A DNA stretch of 64,000 nucleotides from Hygrocybe punicea (GCA_963556145.1 OY744461.1:8380891-8444890); one strand, 5' to 3'; shown: positions 21,969 through 33,930, counted from the first letter of the stretch. Notes: generated by a model from the sequence alone, not told the origin. Translations and numbers: made by a program.

Positions 21969-22188
21969 GTATGTTTTTTATTTATATTTATTCGAACTTA
22001 ACTAACGCATTAACACATTACAGGTTGACGCACACCACCATCACCACCATCACCACCATCACCATCACCACCACCATGACGGCAACGACAGCGACTGCCA
22101 CCATGATGGCCACAACCACAACAGCAGCAATCAACGCCGCACCGGACACGCCAATGCCTCCAATGCGCGTGCACGCAAACGAACATGA
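21969..22188 (+). CDS. intron and histidine-rich exon of hAT-1, copy 1
   Basis: A 55-nt intron (21969-22023, GTATGT ... TTAACTAAC ... TTACAG) is followed by an exon with a CAC/CAT run (polyhistidine in one frame), ending in ARARKRT then TGA at 22186-22188. The same intron length and the ARARKR tail occur in hAT-1 copy 2. A one-base difference at the start of the repeat shifts the frame relative to exon 1 in this copy. A further 48-nt intron-like segment lies at 22251-22298. Confidence 0.4.
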
Positions 22189-22681
22189 ACGGGGTGGAGT
22201 GGCAGTTGTCGAGCAGTGGGGGGTGGTGCATCCACCCCCGCTCCTTCGTGGTACGTATTTTTATTGATTTTTTCACTGATTTTATTTGTATATCACAGAA
22301 TACCATCACCACCATGCAACAGTACCACCATCACCACCACGCAACACCAACACCACCGAGGAAGGCCAATGCGGGGTCAACCCGGCCGTCGTCGCGTGTA
22401 CAACGCGTATGATGCGTCCGGACACCCACGCGAAGATGCTCCTATGCCACCACCACCACGCGTCTGCCGAAAACAACCAAAGTGGCTGCAACCTGGCCGT
22501 CGTCGCGTGCACAACGCGTATGACGCGTGGGGCACCACCACCACCATCACGCGTCCATCGAAAACGGTCAACCCGCCACCGCGTGTACAACGTGTGTGAC
22601 GCATCAGGACACCCACAGAGAGGCCCGCATGCGGCTCAATGCTGGCGCAGGGTGTGCCAGCACCCCAGCACCCCAATCCCA

Positions 22682-22733
22682 CCTCGCAAGCAGGCTGGCC
22701 ACGTCAATTGACGTGCGCAGCACTGTTGCAAGG
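22682..22733. repeat. palindromic module in hAT-1 copy 1
   Basis: A 52-bp copy with centre CACGTCAATTGACGTG. It closely matches the copies at 26860 and 54688. Confidence 0.65.
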
Positions 22734-23419
22734 TCAGAATGGTGCAGGGGGACTGGCCACTAGCCAAACGCGGTTCAGACCACGTTTGGACCGAAACTGA
22801 ACCGATGCAAACGGTTTGCATCGGTTTCGGTCTGGTTTGGAGATTTTGGGTGGAAACCGGACCATTCGGTTTCCAGTTTGGGCAAAAAGGCCCCAAACCG
22901 GACCAAACCGAACTTCCCCAACACTAGAGGAGACAGGAACAATGCTCTCTAGTTCGCTGTTTCTATGTGTAATCTAACAGCTATTTTATATGAAGACAGT
23001 CGGAGATCAGAGACGAAGTGAGAAAGTCATGTAAAGAAAAAAACCTATTATGTGAGGGTCCGGGGCTCGATCCAATTCGGGGGTTTCTCTATCTTGGTCC
23101 GCGATGTCGTCAGAGATGATCACGATACGATTGAGAAGTCGTACTAGTTGTTGTGAGCCATCGCGAAGTCGCAAGATGTCGGACTTGTTTTTGAAGGATA
23201 GTATAAATCTGTCCAATTTGTCGATTCGATGGTCAGCACATATGAGTACGTATCATCTTGCCCATCACTGAAATCTTGACTGTCCTCAGTCAATCCGCGT
23301 CTGATCAGATCACGTGACCATCTTGATAAATAACACATGAGTCGTGAGAACTTCTCTAGAACTTCTTCTTGCTTCTTAACCCTCGCTGCCACTCTACTAC
23401 ACCAACACTCAGTCGCAAC

Positions 23420-24810
23420 ATGTCGTCGCCCATCAATGTCTGCACCACTTTCAAGGAGAAGATCGTGGGTCTCATTGACTCGATGCTGAGCGAATCGCTC
23501 ATGGAGAAGCCTGAACTCAAGGGGTGGGGGCAAAAATTTGTCGAGGCTATCGTGAGTCCTTTCGTTTTTCAGTTCCGCACTAAATATCTTGTCAGACTAG
23601 ACGCAATATCGCGAAGTCACCAAGACTTGGGGCGAAGAGGCCGATCCGGTGGTCAGTAAGTGGGTTGAAGATGCTTGCGGCGTATTCAAGGCGGTGTCCG
23701 ACGAAGACTGGGTGAGCTGGGGCGGTTCGATTTTGATGCCGACTCTGTCGAAAGTGGTCAAAGAATGCGATGCCGCAAAGAGGAAGGTCGAGGAAGAGGC
23801 ATGACTGGAGTGGAAGCAATTTGCAGAAGAGGCGGAACGACAACGTCTTCATGAGGAGACAGCGGCTATCAAGGCACGGGTCGAGGCCGATCGACTTGAG
23901 AAGCTGAAGCTTGACCAAGTTAATCTGTATCGCAAGTTCGAAGACAAGCAAATCACCGTGAAACAACTGAAGGAAGCGCTCGAAGCACTTATGAATCCGG
24001 TCAATGAGGAGGACAGTGAATGCGAAGACGATCAATCGGAGAAGGAGTCAGACTTGAAGCGGAAAGATCATGACAGTGATGATGACGAGCCCTTAGTGCT
24101 CCTCGCCGTGCATGGCAAGGTAAGCGACTTCTGATTTCTTCTTTGCATCGTTTGCTAACTCTGATCCTTAGTGCGATCGTTGTAAAGCCTTCAAGATGAA
24201 TCCGCCATGCGAGTACGGCAATAACGACCCGAAATGTCCCAAATGCATTGACGATCGTAAAGGTTGTTTCTGGGATGGGGTCGGACAACTAGGGGTAAAG
24301 TCATGGGTGAAATGCGTGAAGGTCGGCAGGTCGAAGGATGTCGAGCCTCCTAAATGTTGCAGCAGGTGCTGCGAGCCCCTAGGACCCCGAGGACCCTTTG
24401 ATAGTCTTTCCCTTTCCTGTTAGTAGCTTAGTCATCATCTAGGGTTTTCCCCAGCTTCCCCCTTCCTGCCGCGGCTCCCCTTGAGCCTTTCCCTCTGAGG
24501 TCCAGAGAGTCGTTCTCCAACGTGAGTAATTCGATTACTTCCTCGGTGCTATCCTGACCAGCGCTGTCGGTCATTTTGTAGACAAGGCCTGGATCGGAGC
24601 GCGACCACCTAGTGGTCCTAGTTCATCGGCGAAGTCTGGGCTGCATTTTTCGAAAGGAAAGGGGAAAGTTAAGTCAAAGCGTCACGAGGAGATTGAGGCC
24701 AAACTGTCGTCGCTGGAGGAGGAGCTCGCGTGGATGTGACTGAAGGCGATGATGTACCAACATTTCGTAGAGACTCTCGAGGAGGAGTGCAAGTGGTTGA
24801 GCGAATGTCT
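23420..24810 (+). pseudogene. CxxC zinc-cluster and coiled-coil protein, copy 1
   Basis: Exons are 23420-23551, 23601-24119 and 24172 onward, with introns of 49 and 52 nt, all phase 0. The product starts MSSPINVCTTFKEK and has a charged coiled-coil region (EWKQFAEEAERQRLHEE). A cysteine cluster follows (CDRCKAFKMNPPC ... CPKCIDDRKGCFW), resembling a zinc-binding cluster. A later frame ends KLSSLEEELAWM-stop-LKAMMYQHFVETL. In-frame TGA codons lie at 23802-23804 and 24737-24739, each explainable by CGA to TGA. No catalytic domain is seen. Proximity to the gypsy pol end suggests a transposon-associated gene, but this is not shown. Confidence 0.6.
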
Positions 24811-25015
24811 ATAGTCGCATACTTTAGTCATTCTTTTTAATTTTTAATTTTTAATTTTCATTTCCTTTTCACACTGTGTCGCTGGCCGATTTTGAGTCGC
24901 AGGAAGTATGGTGTGAATGAATTTGGAATCCTCGCATTTGTCACATGATAGATTGCGTCGTGTACTTGACGGATCACCAATCAGATAGACTATCAGATCT
25001 TGCTTGTCTTCCACC

Positions 25016-25666
25016 ATGTCGTCTCCTGCACTGTCAAGCACTTCGCAAGCAACTGGTGACGACTACATTGATCAGCTCGTCAAATCAACTACTGGGTCTC
25101 CGGTGTCGGATGATAGTCCTTCACTGTTTTCCAAATGGACGCGAAGTGCTGACAACCTTGGACTACTTCCAGTGAAAGGAAAGGTAAGCACGATGTTTTT
25201 GAACATTAGTCCACATTTGATGATCGCCTGCAGAGGTGCAATAACTGTGTCCGCCAGGAAATTGTGTGCAATATCGGTGATTCAGAGCTTCGCTGTGCCA
25301 AATGCGTTCGCGACCACCAAAGTTGTTACTGGGAAGGGGTTACTTGCAAGGGTCGATGACGATTTCTGAAGTCGAGGAAACCTAAACGTGTGTCATGACA
25401 TCTTTTATGTCGCTGTACTGACATCCAAAGTGGACTTCCTAGGAATTGTTGGACCATCGGTCGCATCGTCATCGTGAATCCAGAGCTCTATCGTGAAATG
25501 CAGTTTCAAGGCGAAGGCCAAAGATACTGATGGAGAATTTCAAGAAGGGGAATTATCGGTCATGAAAGAGGAACTCACGTGGGCTCACGTTCGTGCCGAG
25601 GCTCATCAGAGGATCGTCCTCAAATTGGAATTAATGCTAGGGGAGATGGAGAATAGATCAAAGTAG
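25016..25666 (+). pseudogene. CxxC zinc-cluster and coiled-coil protein, copy 2
   Basis: The start codon sits in a good context (CCACCATGTCG) and gives MSSPALSS, matching the start of copy 1. Exon 1 is 25016-25183 and a 50-nt intron ends at 25233. Exon 2 encodes RCNNCVRQEIVC ... CAKCVRDHQSCYW, the same cysteine pattern as copy 1. TGA at 25357-25359 (one change from CGA) interrupts it. A coiled-coil-like frame (MKEELTWAHVRAEAHQR) ends at TAG 25664-25666. Confidence 0.6.
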
Positions 25667-26417
25667 AATCGCCAATAGGAGCGTCGAGAGCTCCTCCTTT
25701 CACAAGGCAATTTTTGTTTTTGTTTGTTTTGTATAACGTTTCTATATCGCATGTAAAAAAAAACTGTCGCTAATAACACGAACATGAGGAAAAAATTAAA
25801 GTAAACGATTCCAAACAAAGTATCATCATCACCGAATACAAGCCAATCATCGCGAAGATGATCGCCATATAACTGCTACAAAGTGAAAGCCTCGTCAGTA
25901 GTTATCATCGCCTTCGCTGTCGGTATCGCTGTCGGAGTCGTCACGGTTTGAGTCAGGTTCTTCTTCACTGCTGTTCTCGGATTGTTGCATGTCGCGAAGT
26001 CGTTTGGCGTTGATATCGAGTAGGCGATCCGGAAATTCGATCGTTTTTCTGGCAAAGTAAGGGATGACTCTAAACGTGGCCACCAGGCGATGTAACTAGT
26101 GTTGGGGAAGTTTGGTCTCAGACCAACCCAAACCTGGTTTAGACCGAACCGAAACCGCCAGTTTCGGTTTCAGTTTGGGAATTTCTAGCGGAGACCGAAC
26201 CGTTCGGTCTCGGTTTGGGAGATTTGGCCGCAGGCCGAAACGGTTTCAAACTGAGTTTGAACTGCAAACCGATGGTCACGAGTCAGCCACTTGGCTGACT
26301 TCCAAAGTCACCCAAAGTCCTTTCAACCACCAACAACGCCCCCAACATACGCAAAACGAAGACGGTAGAGCACCCGAGGTCGACAAAACGGGCGGCGGGG
26401 TACTCCCTGCCGCCCTC

Positions 26418-26644
26418 GTATGTTTTTTATTTTTATTTATTCGAACTTAACTAACACTGTAACAAACTATAGGTTGACGCACCACCACCACCATCACCAC
26501 CACGACGACGATGACGATGACGACGACGACGACGATTGCTACCATGACAGCCGCAACCACCAGGACCGCCACAACCACCAGGACCGCCACGTCGGACGCC
26601 AACAACAACGCGTCCAAGACGCGCGTGCACGCAAACGAATGTGA
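26418..26644 (+). CDS. intron and His/Asp-rich exon of hAT-1, copy 2
   Basis: A 55-nt intron (26418-26472, GTATGT ... CTTAACTAAC ... CTATAG) leads to an exon. In one frame that exon encodes eight His, eleven Asp, then NHQDRH repeats and the tail ARARKRM before TGA (26642-26644). In frame before the intron is EHPRSTKRAAGYSLPPS. The ATG used in copy 1 (ATGGAG) reads GTAGAG here, so the start is uncertain. A second intron-like segment (46 nt) lies at 26717-26762. Confidence 0.4.
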
Positions 26645-26859
26645 ACAGGGTGGGGTGGGAGTCAGAGAGGTGGAACGAGCGGCGGGGGGTGGTGCATCTA
26701 CCCCCGCTCCTTCGTGGTATGTCTTTATTATTCTTTCTTTTATTGATTTTATTCGTATATAGGGGAATGCGGCACCACACCACCACCACCATGCAACACC
26801 ACCACCCACGCAACCGAGGCGAAGATCTGGCCATCAGGAGTAAGCGCCCCCCAATCCCA

Positions 26860-27193
26860 CCTCGCAAAGACGCCGGCCACGTCAATTGACGTGCGCGGCT
26901 CTCTCGCGAGGTGGATACCACCACCACCACCATCACCACCACGCGCCTACCCAAACCGGCCAACATGGCAAACACGGGTCCAACCCGCCTTCGCGCGAAC
27001 AACGCATGTGACGTGTCGGGGCACCACCACCACCACCACCACCACCACACCCAAACGACAACAGCCGAGGCTGAACACACGCGTTCAACGTGTGTGTTTC
27101 GCTAGGACAGGGCTGGGCAGCCCACCCAACCCCCAATCCCACCTCGTAATGAGGCCGGCCACATCGATTGACGTGTGCGGCACTCTTGCGGGG
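26860..27193. repeat. two palindromic modules in hAT-1 copy 2
   Basis: Copies lie at 26860-26911 (centre CACGTCAATTGACGTG) and 27142-27193 (centre CACATCGATTGACGTG). Confidence 0.65.
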
Positions 27194-30100
27194 TCAGATG
27201 GGAGTGAGGGCCCCCAGCCCATATGGTTCGCGGTCTAGACCGCGTCTGGACCGAAACCGAACTGATGTAAACGGTTTACATTGGTTTCGGTTTCGGTTTG
27301 GAAATTTGGAGCAGGAACCAAACGGTTCCGTTCTGGTTTGGGGCAAAAAGGCCCAAAACCGGACCGAACCGAACTTCCCCAACACTAGATGTAACACTGA
27401 ACCATCTTATTTGCATAGGATATATGCTCCGCCAAAGTTTCTGGATATAACGATAAGCGGTCTTAAGTATTGGGGATGCCTTTTTCTGTTGAGTGCCTTC
27501 TCGATCGCAGTGTTTCGCATGAGGACTAGATCACCCTTTTTAAAACTGAAATTCTGAATCGTTCTGAGATGGACTTTCTCGAATTAAATCGCAGCTGCTC
27601 GTCGAGCTTTGTAGACTTTTGAATAGATTTTCGTCATATCACAGTCTCGTTTTTGTAATGCGATTGCTCGTCATGCGATCGGATCGGTGGTTGATAGGAT
27701 CGAGGTAGGTGGTGGTTGGAGATATGTTGCTTCAAATATATCGAGGGGGAGTACGGGATGCGAACCCGTCACAGCGAAATATGGGGAGCATCCCATTCAT
27801 CTTCTGACCGTTACACGCTCTGCCCAAAACACAGAATGCGTGACTTGAGACCAATGAGCTTGGTCGCCATCTGCAGCTTTAAAAAGCGACTGTCGCACGT
27901 CAAAGTGCGTTCGTTCGACTAATCCGTTTGCATGAGAGTTGTATCCACTGATGTGAATGTGAGAGACTTTGTATCGCTTGGCTATGTATTCGAGAGCTTT
28001 GACGAAGGCTGTACCATTGTCTGTCACTATTTCGTGAAGAGATCCCCAACGGCACAAAATATCCTCGAAGATCCAGTTGCCTATCGCATTTGCATTTTCC
28101 GATCGCAACATTTGAAATTCTGGGTACTGTGAGAGCAAACAACGTCCTTGGACAATGTAGCAAAATGATCATGATGGGGGGAGATGCATGGTATTGACGT
28201 AAATTTTCGCGAAAAGGGGGGCTGGAGTCGCTATGACTGGAGGGATGAGTACTTGTCGAACCTGACGTTGCTGGCACAGGCGACACATCTTCATGAACCA
28301 AGCGATGTCGGCCTGCATATGCGGCCACCAAAATCATTCTAAAATTGCCGATCGCGTCGCATACAGACCTTTGTGGCCTAAGTCATCATGACAGCCTTTC
28401 ATAATTTGTAGGCGAGTCGGGGGGGGGGGGGGCCACGACAAGCTTGTGAGCTCCTTGAGGATCCTTTCTCCATAGGCGATCCTTGTCAATGAAGAATTCA
28501 GCGCAATACTTGATGAACATTGCATACTCGGCGTCAGTTAAACACAACGGTCATGTAAGGTTTGTCAACCATTCTTGAACAGACATCAGGCGATCGTCAT
28601 GGGTCTTAGCGGCTAGCAATCATGGCACTACATCGTACGATTTGCTTTCTTCTCCTGGTTCATCTCTTGTCGAGTTGTCGTCACAGAGGAGTGTTGATAT
28701 CGTTGAGCGTTGCGAAGACACAGTGCGGCTACCGGTGTTGATGTGATGCATGAATCCATATAGTCGATCAATCCAATCGTCGAATTCATCTTCGTCGTCT
28801 TGTTGTGGAGAGTCGCCGTGTTGAGGCGTTCGATGCGACAACCTATCGGGTCCATGGCTAGATCCTGCGACATGTACGAGTGTGAAATGGAATGTCAAAA
28901 TTGCTACTATCCAGCGATTTATACTGGCACTGGGCACGATGTCCGGATTGTTGAGCATGCCTTTTATGTAGCGCGCATCGACTTCAACTACGAGATTGCG
29001 AACACCCACTATATAAAGTTGGAGTGCTCTTAGGGCGTGGAAGAGACCATATATCTCCAGCTTCGGCTGGGAAAATCATGTTTCACGATCATTGAGCATA
29101 ATAGAGCCAAACCGATTGTAATATCGCTTCCACCTGTCTTCTGGGTCGCATTGACAGAGATAAAACCCTACAGCAATATACAACGTATTGATGGCAAGAA
29201 TGACTGGTGCCTCCGACGTATAGTCAATCGCTCGAAGGGCGGGAGAGTCGAGAACCGCTTTTCGGAGGTCGTTCTGGGCTGCGATCTGATCGAGACCAAA
29301 CTTGAAAGGCACATCTTTTTGGGTTAACTTCACTAGGTGATGTGCTCGATGCGCGAAGTTGTGTATAAAGATTCGGCACAATCCAACTGTTCTGAGAAAA
29401 GTGCGAATGTCGGATAAGGTTTGGCATGGTCCCCACTTTTCTATCACTTCGACTTTCGAGGTCTCGGGGAGTCGCCCGTGGTAGGTGCAACGATGTCCGA
29501 CTACGATTATTTCTTCGATGCAAACAAAAAGCTTGAGACCAGAAAAGGTTCCTCCACAGTATTTCATTCGCTGTACGACATGATTGAGATTCTGGAAATG
29601 TTCCCATATGAAACGACGGATGCCATCGTTCTCAGGAATTGTCTCGTACAATCCATTGTCACTAATATATCTAGTCGTGGGTCCTTTGATGGGGACATCG
29701 TCGATGTAAGGAATCGTCACATCAGGAATCTTGGGTTGCAAGATGAATGTAACATCGTCGTGGAATATAGGGACGGAATTTGTCCAACCCATCGGTAGGG
29801 TAACTAGTCGCAAGGCTCCGAAAGGTGTTTGGAAAGTCATCAGGTCTTGCGAAGACTCTGTGATCAATTGTTCATCGTATCTGACATAGAGGTCGAGCAT
29901 CACTCCACATGCTCGATTAGTGAATTGTTTGGTGATATGTTCGGGGATCGGCATGATGCCAGAATGCTGGATCGTAACTTTGTTCAGGGGTTCGAGACCA
30001 TGTACTAATTGAAGTGATTTTCCTCCCTTTTTCAGGACCATGAACCATCGCGATCGGTAGAATGAGTTTGATGGCTCGTATACGCCTGCTTTGATCTTCT

Positions 30101-30208
30101 TTCGGATGACTTGACATACTTCTTTGTAAATGCCTGGGGGAATTGGAATATTCCTCTTGACCCAAGGCGTGTGAGGGATGACTGGGAACTTGACTGGTGG
30201 AAAGAAAT

Positions 30209-30845
30209 TATGGCCGGTCAGGGGTACACCCGCAGTGCTCTGGGGCTGTACTCGGACCCGTACCCGTCACGGGTACGTACCCGAGGCCAAAAGTACGGGT
30301 ATGGCACGGGTTTTGCAGGGGTACAGGAAGAAACATGCAAAATACTCCATTTTTACCTGTTTTTGGTGGTTTTTATGGTTATTGTGGACGGAATACTGGC
30401 CGGATCCCTTTAGTGTAAAGGTACACAATGTTCGAAATAGGGTGGAGAGTGTTGAGAGCATTTTTACATATTTTTACAAGCAATGATTCTCATTATATCC
30501 CTCAAAAACATGCAAAATACCCCATTTTTACCTGTTTTTGGTGGTTTTGATGATTATTGTGGACGGAATACTGGTCGGATCCCTTTAGTGTAAAGGAACA
30601 CAATGTTTAGAATATTGTGGGGAGTGTTGAGAGCATTTTACATATTTTTACAAGCAATGATTCTCATTATATCCCTCAAAAATAGCGAAAAATACCCCAA
30701 AAATTGAGTTTTTGATGTTTCTTCTCCCAAAAAAAATACAGCCCATACCCGTGTGGGTACTGCGGGTATTCTGACTCGTACCCTTAACCCGTGGTACCCG
30801 TACTCTTAACCCCTGGGGGTATTGCATACCCTTGACCTGCCCTAA
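30209..30845. mobile_element. hAT-3 non-autonomous element inside gypsy pol
   Basis: The left end TATGGCCGGTCAGGGGTA matches the inverted right end TAGGGCAGGTCAAGGGTA at 15 of 18 bases. The 8-bp flanks are identical: AAAGAAAT at 30201-30208 and 30846-30853. The element is 637 bp, non-coding, and rich in GTACCCGT words near the ends. It contains a 175-bp direct duplication (30333-30507 and 30508-30682). With it removed, the gypsy frame reads RTDFF then PPVKFPVIPHTPW without a break. Confidence 0.88.
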
Positions 30846-31216
30846 AAGAAATCAGTGCGGAAACGTCCTCGTTCTAAATTGTTCCATGCAAAACCTTCAT
30901 TTTGTTTACACATAAAGTCGTGCATCAAATCGCGTTCGGATGGCCAAAGAAAACTATCGGAATGCACTTTATTGAGAGTGTCACGTCATTCTATCATATA
31001 GTGACCAGTCGGTATAAAGGGCGGGGGATTCGGGCTAAGCTGTGGCAACGTTGCTAGTGGGTCTCCTTCTATTTGTTGATGTATTTGAAACTTATTCGGA
31101 AGTTCCGCTAAAACACGACGCCAGCACGCCTGCATCATACATTCAGCACCGCTAGGTATCCTTGCTGATTTAAATTCGTATTTTATTCCTGCCTGGGACA
31201 ACCTTTCACCTGGCAA

Positions 31217-32346
31217 GAAATGCAGTTGGTCCTACCCCTCAGAACACAAGCAATCCCTTACTATCAAGCCAAAGGTTTTCAAATCAGGGTGCCACTTCGC
31301 ACCTCAAAACCATGCCTTCATGTTGCTCCTTCTTCGATGTTGGCTCCAGCTCGTGAGTTTTCTAGTGCACCTGTATCAATGCACCTCACAGATGCACCAG
31401 CACCAGCACCAATGCAACAACTCACACTGGCACTGGCACCATTGCCACACCAGCATTGATGCCAGTACCAGCAGCAGCACCAACACTAACACTGGCACCA
31501 GCACCAACACCAGCACCTACCAGCGCAACACCTACATCCTCTACTCGACGTCAGACCCAGAAACAATAGACACTGGCACGATTCCCTTGCAGTATACCTC
31601 CATACTTGAAGCCAAATCTCTTCTTCTCGGCGGCAAGCACTGCATTCACTACGATATGGATCAGGACATGCTATGGCACTGGGACCAGGTGCTTAAGACG
31701 CATCTGAATGGAATGTGGTTCAGTGCATTTGGGGTTTGTTGGCCACTAATGAGTATTTTAGGTCTGTGCCGCGATGTGCTGTTCGCGAATATGACAGCAT
31801 TGACGCTAGAGTTGTTTCAGTGTTGGAGGCGGATTCGTGGTTAATGAGAAAACGAAGGGTGAGTACCTTTCCACCGCAGTCCTCGTCGTTTTAATTTCCA
31901 CAACTCTTAATTACAGTGGACAAGAATATCTTTTACAAAGGCGTCGACAAAATGTCCATGCACGGTGCCCGCCTCCATCAATCTCACAGTCTTTCGGAAA
32001 ATGCTTTCGATTCGGTTACAGCAGTGGTGGCAGTGAGTGTGGTGGGGTGCGGTGACAGTGTGGGATGGGAGAGTGGGAGAGAAACCATTAGCACATCCAG
32101 ATGTATACAAGTTTTCGAATTAATACATTTCTTTTTAACATAATGAAATGGTGATCCTAAGTAATAAATAAGGAATATATATATAATATAATTGCAGGTG
32201 GACAGCAAACTATACACTCCTCCATAGTACTCTATAGGTAGCCTGCAAAGCTATGTGATGATACGTAGAGCCCAGGTGATGCTACGTAGCACTACAAATT
32301 GGGGACCTCACGAGTATGCTATGAGTGCTATGGCTGCTATGACTAA
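31217..32346. other. region with Thr/Pro/His-type repeat ORFs, no identified gene
   Basis: A CACCAGCACCAACACC-type repeat tract lies at about 31395-31520. Beyond it, one plus-strand frame (to 31844) reads plausibly (LEAKSLLLGGKHCIHYDM) and ends before a GTGAGT-like donor near 31859. It may be a partial host gene. It ends with the TAA (32344-32346) duplicated by the Harbinger element. Confidence 0.3.
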
Positions 32347-32443
32347 GAGCTCGTTCGGCTACCCCAAATTAGATCAACATCGCCTTGGAAGTGAGGAATA
32401 TGCCGGTTTATGTTAGGCGGAGATTCAAACTATTCAAACCTTC

Positions 32444-33629
32444 ATGGCGGAATCAACCAGCCATCGATTACAGCAAAGGCAGCATGTCTGGACTGGCATA
32501 GTGGCCATCGCTGCTCTCTTCTCTCAACTTACCACCATCCTCATGGCTGCCCTCCCTGCAACGGAGAAAAAGGAAGTAACTGTCTGGACCAAGGCAGAGA
32601 CCACTGCACTGGTTGATTATCTGGTTGAGCACCGGGCAGAGGCAGGAGATGGGGGGAACTTCAAGGCCGCCTCCTTCAATAATGCAGCTAAACATATTGC
32701 ACCTCTTCTAAACTGGGGCCTGGTCAAGACTGCCAAGACAATCAAGACGAAATGGTCTGGGGTAAGTAACAAACACGTCAGTTGAAACATTCCTGACATA
32801 TTCCGCAGCTGAAGCAGACGTACCAAGCGATTGAAACATATCGAGGCACATCAGGGTTTCACTGGGACAATGCAGCTGGTGCTGGAATAGACGGTGCAGC
32901 TGCCCAGGATGTTTGGAATACCTACACGATGAACAAGGTATTAATTCCCTTAAAACTCATTTGGAGTCTTCTTATTCATCATCTTTACAGCCTATCATGT
33001 GGCCATTCCGCAACAAAGGGTGGATCTACTACAATAAAATGCAGACAATCATCCCAATGAATGCACCACAAGGTTCTCATGTCTTCCGGCCTGCCGCAAC
33101 TTCTTCTTCTGATACTCACAAGGACAAGGAGGGTGGATCATCCTGTGTGGTGGATCTGGTGGACGAGGATGAGGATATAGAAGGCCCCCTTCTCACCCCC
33201 CCATCATCAATAAACAGCAGCAAACGCAAGCTTGATGCCCTTCAAGAGGGGTTATCGGCTAATAACTCACAAGTCTCACTCATCTCGGAAACATCGAAAA
33301 GGTCCCAGCGAAGCAAAGCTGACACCTCTGGCTCAAAGTCAAGTCGAGTGACCCCTGCAACGGCCATTCATCGCATGCAAGGGCCCATCAATCGCCTCAC
33401 GGAGACTCTTGAGAAGTCGATTAACATCAATATGGAGGATCCACGGGAGGCACGGCGACTCCAAGTGCTGCAGATGCTCGAAGAAGTTCTGGACCTATCA
33501 ATGGAACAAAAAATAGCGCTTGCTTCATTATTTACAGACAACATGTCGGCTGCAACTACGTTTGTCATGATTAAGGATGAGGACTTCCGGCGTCAGTGGA
33601 TTGCGGACTACCTTGCCAAACATCCGTAG
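32444..33629 (+). CDS. Harbinger Myb/SANT-like DNA-binding protein
   Basis: Exons are 32444-32761, 32809-32937 and 32991-33629, joined by 47- and 53-nt introns in phase 0, giving 361 aa. A Met at 32543 is a likely alternative start. The trihelix Myb/SANT-like region spans WTKAETTALVDYLVEHR to KTKWSG, continuing into LKQTYQAIETYRG and the WPFRNKGWIYYNKM segment. A Ser-rich acidic linker and a C-terminal helical region (EEVLDLSMEQKIALASLF) follow. In Harbinger elements this protein binds the terminal region and helps bring the nuclease to the nucleus and DNA. Confidence 0.85.
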
Positions 33630-33739
33630 GTCATTATACCCATAGCTTGTATCTTGTACTGTGTATCTTGTCGTGTATCTCCCACCGTGTACTTTTTTTC
33701 TCAGTTTATGTGATTCATTCGACAGACATCTCCATTAAT

Positions 33740-33930
33740 TTTGAGAAGCAAAAAAAAACAGTGGCAGAAAAGAAAAAAAACAGACAAAGAAACAGCAGCA
33801 GAAAGAAAGAAACATAGCGGCAGAAAAAAAGAAGCATAGCGGTGGAAAAAAAGAAGCATAACGGCAGAAAAAAAGAAACATAGAGTGGCAATGAGAAAGA
33901 CTATGCGCACAATTGTATGTAGGCAGATGA
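33740..33930. repeat. purine-rich repeat between the Harbinger genes
   Basis: Several imperfect copies of an AGAAAAAAAGAAGCATAGCG-type unit lie in the convergent intergenic gap. Confidence 0.6.

Larger units (their letters stand above)
20519..22926. mobile_element. hAT-1 element, copy 1, non-autonomous
   Basis: The ends are TAGTGTTGGGGAAGTTCGGT and its exact inverse ...GAACTTCCCCAACACTA. The 8-bp flanks are identical: GAGGAGAC at 20511-20518 and 22927-22934. Subterminal GGTTTCGGTTT/AAACCGAAACC repeats are dense. Inside is a nested hAT-2 element (20794-21923), an intron-bearing histidine-rich frame and a palindromic module. No transposase is encoded. Confidence 0.95.
26097..27387. mobile_element. 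hAT-1 element, copy 2, inside gypsy pol
   Basis: The ends are TAGTGTTGGGGAAGTTTGGT and ...GAACTTCCCCAACACTA, with identical 8-bp flanks GATGTAAC at 26089-26096 and 27388-27395. It is a second copy of the family at 20519-22926, without the nested hAT-2. It therefore preserves the empty target (CCCGAGGT, 26373-26380). Length is 1291 bp and there is no transposase. Confidence 0.95.
25895..31216 (-). pseudogene. Ty3/gypsy pol polyprotein, interrupted and decayed
   Basis: On the minus strand, the RT region lies at about 29300-30208 (PLPMGWTNSVPIF-type motif, YIDDVPIKGP). RNase H is near 29100-29300 (AIDYTSEAPVILAINT). The integrase zinc site is near 28200-28400 (HDDLGHKGL, CRLCQQR). The integrase core is at 27850-28138 (TDNGTAF, ANGLVERTHF), and the acidic C terminus ends at 25895. 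Several in-frame stops are TGA where CGA is expected, for example at 28334-28336 and at 30987 near IE-stop-RDTL. Two hAT elements interrupt it (26097-27387 and 30209-30845). Removing each with one target copy keeps the frame. The 5' part with gag and both LTRs is not recognised. A 14-15 base G run lies near 28421. Confidence 0.85.

Noticed and set aside
27735..27815. tRNA-like sequence on the minus strand with a perfect T-arm (ACGGG TTCGCAT CCCGT)
   Set aside because: No acceptor or anticodon stem closes, and the stretch is coding sequence of the gypsy pol (frame reads MGCSPYFAVTGSHPVLPL).
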